From Cheilinus undulatus (Eukaryota; Chordata; Actinopteri; Labriformes; Labridae): a DNA stretch of 64,000 nucleotides. The notes below the pieces were generated by a model. That model was not told where the DNA came from. It saw only the letters and a list, made by a program, of their open reading frames with translations, and searched no databases. This document shows, one piece after another, positions 56,072 through 64,000 of this stretch; positions within the stretch are counted from its first letter, which is position 1; each line of letters starts with the position of its first letter. Location: positions 55,439,776 to 55,503,775 of the forward strand of contig NC_054867.1 of NCBI RefSeq assembly GCF_018320785.1, in the 5' to 3' direction. The translations under genes and the position numbers were made by a program.

Positions 56072-56706
56072 TAGGGCTGAACGATCTGCAAAAATAATCT
56101 AATTGTGATTTTTTTTCCCCCAAATATTGTGATTTAACATGCGATTATTCTTGGGTTGATCTTGGGTGTTTTTCAACAAATTCAAGCAATAAACAATTCC
56201 ACAAAGACCATGTGTATTGAAAACAATGAAATTATTTCCAAAGCAACTACTCCATAGTAGCATGAATCTGAACATGAGGGTGCAACAAGCCTTAGGTCTA
56301 TAAAGGAGGCGGCTGGGGTGGAGGAGGTGAGGCTGGCTACAAGCTGGGGTCTGACTTTAGTGCAGTAACACTAGGCTTCATCAGTTTTAGATAGAAGGAG
56401 CTAACTAGTTTTGCTTGTATTGCAAATGATATGTCATTTGCTTTGTTTAAGGACATTCTCATTTTTCTGTCACTCATTTTGATTCAGAAAAAAACATACA
56501 AAAAACACAAAAAGGAGGATTTTTGTAAACATTATAAAAAAATTAGACTTAATTGTTTGCATAATGTACATAAAATCTCTGCCGCTGCAAATAATTGGTG
56601 TGCTGTCACATTTGAAGTCAAAGAAATATTGCAACTTCTGCGATTTGACAATTGCAGCAGGCCTTATTGTGATTAAAGCTAATTTGCGATTTGTTGCCCA
56701 GCCCTA
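56072..56706. mobile_element. hAT-like element, TAGGGCTGGGCAA family, inverted copy
   Basis: Ends TAGGGCTGAACGATCTGC and GTTGCCCAGCCCTA. It is homologous to 15337-16835 in reverse orientation, and has no insertion at the position matching 16083-16630. Confidence 0.7.
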
Positions 56707-58569
56707 GTTATTGGTTATGTCAGCAGTCTTTCTCATGATTGTAGTTGTGTGCACTGAACCAGGGTGAGAGAAAAATAATCAATAAACTGTGTCTTAAATG
56801 ACTATGTGGTTATTTATGTGTTAAATCTTCCAGGTGTCAGACTCATTTGCATGTTAATTTGCATGCATGTGTCCTTTTGAGGTGACGGCTCAATGCTGTC
56901 ATGGCACCATGAGGACTGCATTCATTTTTTTGTGCTTGTGCAATGATAATAACCTATTGTAAATATTGAACATGTTTAACATGTGTGATCTTGAGTTGGA
57001 GCCTCTGATCAGGTCAGTGAGGGAAAAAGGTCACTCCTAACGCCCCACAGGATGATCTTGTATGATAGTCTTTAGAACCATCTGATAATGGGCCTTTGCT
57101 GACTTGGATTGAGGTGGACAGTCGGCATGCTTATCTTGTAGTGTGGGGTCTGCTTCATCTGAAGGAGTGACCATCATAACAGAACAAATGCTGCAGTCTG
57201 ACCCAGCTTCACCCACACAGTGATGGACAGACTCCTGTTTACATGGCGTGCTCTTTGCAGCGCGTTTTTAGCGTTTTCATGTTTCTGAGAGCAGGTTTCT
57301 CTCCTTGAAATCAGAGTTGGTTTCTACAACACCTATCCATTTTTGGACTCGGTGTGATTCTGCAGGAAAAGTTGCACCAAAACAAACTTTTTCTTGAGGT
57401 TGGGGGTTTTTATGGCTGTGCAGCCAATCAGGAAGTCTGCTGTGAGCCGTCACTGAAACCCCTTCCCCTTGATTTTAATTAGCCTCCCATTTCATGCTGC
57501 CAGCGGGGCATGTGTGCACCCAGCAGCACGTAAACCCCTAAAAGTTAAAGGTCAGCAGTGGAGGAAAACTAAGGGAGCATATGTAAGGACAGAGAAATCA
57601 CAGGATTAAACTCTGAGTGTTTTTATCTGTAATAGAGGATTTTCAGGATGTTTTTCTTGAACGTTTCTTCAAACGTTCTGTCTGATCCTCACTTCAAAAG
57701 GATGCTGGGGGTTTCGCCTCCTTGTTTGTGAGTGTTTTAAGGTCTGGGGAATGTGTTCTGGCAATGAGGCTCTTCACAGTCCATAATTACTAACGTGTGT
57801 TTGTGAGGACAGGTTGTTAAGGTACAGTCACCACTAACAAGCTCGGCACACTTTCTTCAGCACACACCGGCTCAGTAGGGGGTCGTCTGATTGGTTACAG
57901 GTGTGGTTGTGTGGTTGTTAGTGTGACCACAGCCTGACACCTCCGTAACGAGGCTGACCAACAGGGTCAGAGCCGTAAACCTGCTCCAGCACTCCTCCTT
58001 GGCTTTGTGTCACCATGAGAAAAGGATTCTGGGTAACTGTAGCTCAAAGAAAGTGTCAGATTATCTCGCTCTTCTTCATGTGTTACTTTATCTGTCGTCT
58101 TTGTGTTTGAAAATAAAAGCTGCAGGGTGGAGCTTTGAGAGGATATCCACTGACTTTGACTTTACTCCTCCGGCCTCTTTAAGAGAAGAAAAACCTAAAT
58201 CCTGAGATTTTTTTTTTTTTAAAGATCTCTAAAGCTGACGTCATCTGGTGGAGCCTAACAGGTTTCTCATTACATTAAAGTTAGTGGAGCAGATGGATTT
58301 AGAGTTAGTGTCATCAGCAGGCTTTATAGTTTGGTACTTAGAGGCACAGAAACAGAATAAATTTCCTTCTGTCTGTGTTGGGTATAGTTTTAATCTCAGG
58401 TCTGCTTACAAGCTGCACAAATCCCACGGAGTAGCAGAATGAAGTCCAGCAGAAGCTCTATGATGAGATTCATCACTGTTTAACCTTGTGCATGTATGCA
58501 TCTGGCAGCATCATGAGCAACTGCCACCACTGTGCTCCACAGAGGGGATGGTGTGTTTGTGGCAAGGTT

Positions 58570-58745
58570 GTTAGAGTTAACTAAAACTAACTAGATAACT
58601 AAAATTCAAAAATCATTTTAGTTAACTGAAACTAACTAAAACTAAGCTTTACCAACAAAAGGGAAACTAACTAAAACTGTATACTGCGCTTACAAAACTA
58701 ACTAAAAAAAAATGGAGACAAAATCTCCTTAGTTTTAGTCTTTGA
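58570..58745. repeat. AACTAAAACTAACTA-rich repeat
   Basis: Dense GTTAACTAAAACTAACTA motifs recall the interior of the CAGTGTTAATTTTG family in the opposite orientation; no complete ends seen. Confidence 0.4.
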
Positions 58746-59147
58746 CACAACCAGACTGACTGGCACCTACACCAGAGTCTGGGGAGTAAAATGGCCTGAT
58801 CTGATTGGTTAAGACTTCACACAGTGGTAGTTTTATGTCTGGAGTTGTATTCAAGCATCATCATTAAGTAAATAAATGATAAATGAAGATTTGCCTGTTT
58901 TACACGTTCACTCATCATTGACGCAGCAGCATGTGACTGAAGGAGGGAATTGAACCCCAGACCTTTCTACAGAGCCACAGTCTCCACTTCTGTGTGCTTT
59001 TACAGCGTTCCTTCGTTCTCATTCTCCTCCTTGTTATATTGAACTTCATCTAAACAGGAGTGGAGGCAGCCCACTAGTTCTCTGAATCACTGTAAGTAGC
59101 CTCGATGGTTTAAGGCTCATGTTAAAATTGTTTGCTCTCTGTTTTAG

Positions 59148-59202
59148 GTGCAGTCTGGTGCAGATGGAGGTCGAAGGTTGGCCGTCACCCTCCGAGCTGA
59201 CA
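59148..59202 (+). CDS. il17rd: Probable il17rd coding exon 2
   Basis: Acceptor CTGTTTTAG, then VQSGADGGRRLAVTLRAD plus one base, donor ACA/GTGAGT, phase 1. Joined to exon 1 it reads CGYK-VQSGADGGRRLAVTLRAD. This aligns with the human ectodomain start, CGWR followed by GVGPASRNSGLYNITFKYD, with LAVTLRAD opposite YNITFKYD and nearly equal spacing. The next residue would be completed by exon 3, expected to start the conserved N-C-T-T region, but that exon lies beyond 64000. Confidence 0.68.
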
Positions 59203-59507
59203 GTGAGTTTCTCTTTGTTTCTATTGATTTAGTTTTTCTGAAATCTGTTGGAACTTTGCTTTCTATAAGGAAACATTTAAACTCTAGTGCCTTAGTTAGA
59301 GGGTTAATATTTCCAACTGAACTCAGAAATAAACCCACAGTTTATCTTCAACATCAGAGTCTCTGACAGTTTTATAAGGTGAGTCTTCAGTGAGATTTGA
59401 GGTCAATAAAACTCTTTAAAATCATAGTTTAAAATCAGTTTTAACTTCCTGTCACTAAGCAGGGGTCTCTGAAGACCCCTGTCCCCCCACATCTTCACAC
59501 CCCTCCT

Positions 59508-59540
59508 TCCTCCTCCTCCTCCTCCTCCTCCTCCTCCTCC
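59508..59540 (+). repeat. CTC trinucleotide microsatellite
   Basis: Run of perfect CTC units in il17rd intron 2. Confidence 0.9.
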
Positions 59541-60022
59541 TTCGTCTTTTGTTCTTTTCTCCCTAAAAGTCAAGTTCCTGAGCCGTAGCCGATCCCTCCT
59601 CCCTCTTTTGTCCGTGACCATGAGCGAGGAGCTCATTCACGCTGCTCTTTGTGTGCAGATCTTGACCCCCCCCCCCGGTGGAAATTAAACTTTTCTACCT
59701 AAAATCATCGCATAAAATTGGAATCAAATTTAGAAACAGTGCACTGACAGTCATGATTTACCTATGTTATGAGCTGTTTTAAGTCATTTATTATTGCATG
59801 AGATGTGACGTCATCTCTCAGTATTTATTTTATTTTACTGTAGAAGACAACGCCATCGCACACAGACCTGCTGGGTCACACTGCTGCTCATCAGTATTTT
59901 ATATTCCAGTTCCAAAGGAACCAACAAAAAGCAAATGTGTCCTTATGGTGAAAACATGAACAGGGAGCTAGACAGTCCAAACTTTATTTATCAGCTCCTT
60001 CACAGACTAAAACACTCTAAAC

Positions 60023-61875
60023 CAGTGATACTCAACGCCTGGCTCTTTTATGTCTAAATTTACCTTAAAAAAATCAAAAAAAGGAAACTTTTATTTTGCC
60101 ATTTTGCCACTTTTCACCTATTTAAGCTACCTTTTGCCATTAGATACCCCTTTTTTCCTTTTTTTGGGGCCATTTTGAAACTTCTTTTGCCACTTATTCC
60201 CCATTTATTCCACTTTAATCCAATTTTGCCAGTTTTCACAATTTTTTGCCACTGTTTGCCCATTTTTGTCTTAAACCATTTTTTGCCGCTTTTTGTCTAT
60301 AAAAGCTACCTTTTGCCATTAAATACCACTTGTTTGTTTTTTTTCAAAATTTTTGCAATTTTTTCCCATTTTTGCTCTTTTCACCATTTTTTACCCATTT
60401 CTGCCCATTTAAACTACCTTTTGCCATTGCATACATCTTGTTTCCTATTTGGTGGCTCCGGCATCTGGTCCGGATGCCTCCTGGACGCCTCCCAGATGAG
60501 GTGTTCCGGGCAAGCCCCACTGGGAGGAGACCCCGGGGAAGACCTAGGGAGACTGTCGCTCGGCTGGCCTGGGAATGGCTTGGGATCCCCCAGGAAGAGC
60601 TGGATGAAGTGGCTGGGGAGAGGGAAGTCTGGGTCTCACTGCTTAGGCTGCTGCCCCCGCAACCCAATCTCGGATAAGCAGAAGAAGATGGATGGATGTT
60701 TTCTATTTTTTTGCCCATTTTGCCTCTCTTGACTGCTTTTTGCCACTTTTTAGTCACCTATCACACGTTTTATACCACCTTTAGACCATTTTTTGCCACC
60801 TCTAACTCATTTTTTCCCACTTCTCACCCATTTTTGCTGCTATCTGACCATTTTTTCACTTTTTCTCCCCATTTTCGCTTCTTTTCACAATTTTTTTGCC
60901 ACTGTTTGCCTGTTTGCCCATTTTTGTCTTTTTTAACCATTTTTTGACACTTTTCATCCAAAAAACTACCTTTTGCCATTACATGCATCTTGTTTCCTAT
61001 TTCTTTTTTCACATTTTTGCCACTCTTCACTGCTCTTTGCCCATTTTAGTCACTTTTCACTCATTTTTTTGCCACTTTTAGACCATTTTTTGCCCCCCTC
61101 TAACTCATTTTTTTCTCACTTGTCACACATTTTTGTTGCTTTTTGACAATTTTTGCCACCTTGAACTTATTTTTATTACTGCTTCAAGCCATTTCTGCCA
61201 CTTTTATCCCATTTTAGCCCATTTAAGCTACATTTTGCCATTAAATACCACTTTTTACAACTTTTTGCCCATTTTTGACACTTTCTTCAACTTTTACCCA
61301 TTTTTTGACAGTTTTATCCCATATTCGCCCTATTCCACCATTTTTCTCCCCATTTTCACCCATTTAAGCTACGTTTTGTCATTAAATACACATAATTTTC
61401 TAGTTTTTGCCCATTTTAGCCACTTCTTTTGCCACTTCTATCCAATTTTTGCCCTTTTTCACCATTTTTTGCCACTTTTTGCCCATTGAAGATACCTTTT
61501 GGTATTAAATACTGCTTGTTTCTTCTTTTTTCCCCTGTTTTTGCCACTTCTTTTTGCTACTTTTATCCCATTTTTGCCCATTTTTTAATCACTTTTCACC
61601 CATTTCAACTACCTTCTGCCACTAAATACCACTTGTTTCCTATTTTTTGCCCATTTTTGCCACTCTTGACTGCTTTTTGCCCATTTTAGTAACTTTGCCA
61701 CAGTTTTCGCCCCTTTTCATCCATTTTTGTTGCTTTTTGACCATTTTAGCCACCTTGAACTTATTTTTCTTGCTACTTCAAGCCATTTTTGCCCCTTTTC
61801 ACCACTTAGATTGTGGCTCTTTCAAAGGTATTTTTCAACACTGACTCTTTGGTTGAGCAGGGTTGAGTAACACTG
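60023..61875. mobile_element. hAT-like MITE, CAGTGATACTCAACGCC family (complete, 1853 bp)
   Basis: Ends CAGTGATACTCAACGCC and GGGTTGAGTAACACTG with perfect 8-bp flanks CTCTAAAC (60015-60022, 61876-61883). Two long TTTTTGCCACTTTT arrays are separated by a LINE tail at 60451-60698. Confidence 0.85.
60451..60698 (+). mobile_element. 5'-truncated LINE, 3' end
   Basis: About 250 bp that translate to the end of a reverse-transcriptase ORF: MPPGRLPDEVFRASPTGRRP, then ARLAWEWLGIPQEELDEVAG and SLLRLLPPQPNLG, followed by a GATGGATG tail. Flanks TTTCCTATTT and TTTTCTATTT look like a target duplication. Clade not certain. Confidence 0.7.
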
Positions 61876-62006
61876 CTCTAAACTCAGAAATAGGGGACAG
61901 AAACACACCTGCATCCTGTCTGCTCTGGTATCATCATAACTGATGTTTGCTAAGTAGTGATTTACTGTTTTACTCTGGTGTCTCCTCACAGTTACTGCCG
62001 TAAAGC

Positions 62007-62578
62007 AGGTGTTGTTGCTGTAATCCAGCTTGTACTCGAGACCACACTACCCGAGACCAAGACCATAAAAATCAGTTTTAAAAAACCACGACAAGGTTGA
62101 ACAGTTAAAGATCATTCTCTCTTTAATTTTATTTTTCTTTTCAATAAATCTGACAGATAAAAACTCTTTCAAAACACAACATGCTAAAATCTCAAATCTT
62201 AACACATCTGTTCAACTAACTTCTTAAAAATAAATCCTTGTCCGTATTTAAAAGTCACTGACAGGCCTGGAATTATTTTAAATCTGTGAAATTTGAGATG
62301 TTTCTCTAGATTAGTCAGGTTAATGAGGCCTTAAGTGTTCAGAGGGATTTCTGACTAGAATAAGATGGACTGATGTCTGAGTTTTTGCAGGTGTAGCTGT
62401 TTGTTGTTTTAGCGAGTGCTTCTCCTTATTCTCACAATAATGAAGCTGAAGATAGCAGATCACTGCTGGTCTAGACCGGTCTTAATGGAAGATGCTGAGC
62501 CAGGCCAGTCTGAGACCAAGACAAGACCAAGACATTCAAAATGTGGTCTTGAGACCAGTCTCGAGTACTACAACACTA
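62007..62578. mobile_element. Probable MITE with TACTCGAGAC ends
   Basis: CTTGTACTCGAGACC near the left is mirrored by GTCTCGAGTACTACAACAC at the right. The ends carry GACCAAGACCA motifs in opposite orientation. No target duplication was established. Confidence 0.5.
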
Positions 62579-62699
62579 CCAGCTTTCTATGCAGATAAAG
62601 CCAGAGCTGTGGCTGAGGAATTCCTGCTGTTTGAGTTCACACAGAACTGTAGAATTTATAAAAAAATATATATAAAATATAATCTATTATTATAAAATT

Positions 62700-62757
62700 A
62701 ATCTGTAAATATCTGCATATCAGATATTGGCAAAAATCCTCTATCATACATCCCTAG
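62700..62757. repeat. Terminal fragment of a TAGGGATGTA hAT-like family
   Basis: Ends ATCATACATCCCTAG; 43497-43554 ends similarly (TTGTACATCCCTAA). Both look like solo termini of one family. Confidence 0.35.
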
Positions 62758-64000
62758 TCCATTTTGGTTGTTGTCTAGCAATCTCTAGAAAGGATATCAT
62801 GAAAACCAGCTGTGTTATCTCGAGATAACAGGATAAATTAGTGACATTTTTGAGATATTGAAATGTATTTATCACAGCTAAACTGAGTAAAATAAAATCT
62901 ATGGGAGGATGTCCGCTTAGGGCCTCCATATATCATAAACTTTTTACCATTTTCAAGAAGGCACAGACTGAAAGTTTTTTAAAATCTTCACCTTTGAAAG
63001 AATTTTTCAAAAAGATGTATTTTGACCTAAAACGCTGGTTGCACATGAGCGGACAAAATGTGGCGCTTTATAAAATATCCGCCTCCGTGTGCAGCAGACC
63101 TCGGATAAGAAAAAGCCGCTTTAATGGTGTCTGATCTAAATCCACATTATGTCACGGCTGATGCGGAGGTCAGGAGTCAGGAGGTCATGTGACTTTAAAA
63201 AGATGACCTATCCTGTTTTAGAGAAGAAGAAAAGTGATGAAATCAGCAGCTTCAGGCTGACACGGAGGCGTTTTAGCATGACAATCGGAGCCACCTCTGC
63301 AGGAAACGACACACCTCACTGCTTCCTTTCCTTAGCACTGGGTGAATGGCGGAGGAAGAAGGAGGGCCAGGAGGGGTTTACTCCTCCCTCACTCTCAGAA
63401 AATTGAACAGAGTGACTTCTGACCCGTGTTACATCACTACAACGAGCTGATTTGACCTACAAATGATCAGGACATGCTTCGCCTGCTATTAAGAAAAGTA
63501 AAGATTGAACACTTCTTTTCTCAGATCAGTCGTTGTCTTTATGTTTGTAGAGGATCATAAATAAAAAACTTTAATCCACAGACTTTTATTCCCTAAGAAA
63601 CAGAAATCAGGTGAAACAACCCAAAAACTTTAATTTTAAACTTTAGAAGATGAAGAAGTGTTTCTGAGGGCAGCCACCTTCATCTTCTCCTCCTTAAGCT
63701 GGGTGTGAAACTGAGGAAGAGGAGCAAAAAGAAACCAAACAATGCAGATTTTTCTCTTTTTCCAGCAGTGAACGCCTTCTTCGTCCCCTTTCATCCTCTT
63801 CTTCCTCCTTTCTTTTGTCTTACAAAGAAAATATGAAAACAAAGAGGAGCAGAAAAATGCCCAATCTGCGACCTTTCCCTCCTCTTCCTCCTCTTTATAT
63901 CTTTGATAAAAGCTTCCCGATGGAGGAAGAGGAGCGTCCAGCCGTGACCTTCTGCTTTAGCCCTGAACATGACCCCGCTTTGAGGAGGTGAGAGGAAGAG

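Larger units (their letters stand above)
35361..59147 (+). other. il17rd: il17rd intron 1 (23.8 kb)
   Basis: No convincing coding exon is seen in this span on either strand. Repeats listed separately fill much of it. Stretches where I see no repeat ends or genes are roughly 35361-36630, 38380-39560, 40340-41130, 43560-45010, 46075-48140, 51085-52620, 53660-55540 and 56710-59147. They contain only short uninformative open frames. Confidence 0.6.
59203..64000 (+). other. il17rd: il17rd intron 2 (to window edge)
   Basis: No candidate exon 3 was found. It contains a large hAT-like MITE (60023-61875) and a dispersed repeat (about 62007-62578). From 62760 to 64000 I see no recognisable feature. 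Low-complexity CTC repeats occur at about 59508-59540. Confidence 0.5.

Noticed and set aside
60175..60732. 185-codon open frame joining array and LINE fragment
   Set aside because: An accidental fusion of array translation and a LINE C-terminal piece.

Overview
This window looks like teleost fish nuclear DNA. It holds the whole coding part of one split gene on the minus strand and the first two coding exons of a second gene on the plus strand. Everything else is intron or intergenic DNA crowded with fish-type non-autonomous transposons: hAT, TTAA-target, Mutator-like, Harbinger and Tc1 relatives, tRNA-derived SINEs and a LINE tail. No species can be named from the sequence alone.

Positions 1854-25829, minus strand: appl1. 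Joining 22 exons by hand gives a 707-residue reading frame with no stop or frame break. It carries a BAR domain, PH domain, PTB domain, a charged helical segment and a C-terminal SEA tail. Human APPL1 is close to 709 residues. The match is clearly to APPL1 and not APPL2. All introns are GT-AG. A promoter-like block with three inverted CCAAT boxes and a YY1-like site lies just upstream (about 25830-26110).

Positions 35241-35360 and 59148-59202, plus strand: two short exons that I read as the start of il17rd (Sef), the membrane inhibitor of FGF/ERK signalling. Exon 1 encodes a signal peptide and a CGYK motif. Exon 2 continues in frame and aligns with the start of the IL17RD ectodomain. Intron 1 is 23.8 kb and the gene runs off the right edge. 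In human, IL17RD and APPL1 are also close and divergently transcribed, which supports both calls. I see no hesx1 between them here.

Repeats make up much of the rest. At least ten hAT-like MITEs have identifiable ends, most with 8-bp target duplications centred on TA. Several of these families carry the same kind of internal filler, a degenerate array built on GGCAAAAATGGGTTAAAAGT. Other elements are nested, such as a SINE and a Harbinger element inside one Mutator-like MITE, and an hAT MITE inside another hAT MITE. A related repeat at 56.26 kb preserves an empty site for one insertion, which proves its 9-bp target duplication. A 71-bp minisatellite of seven units sits in il17rd intron 1.
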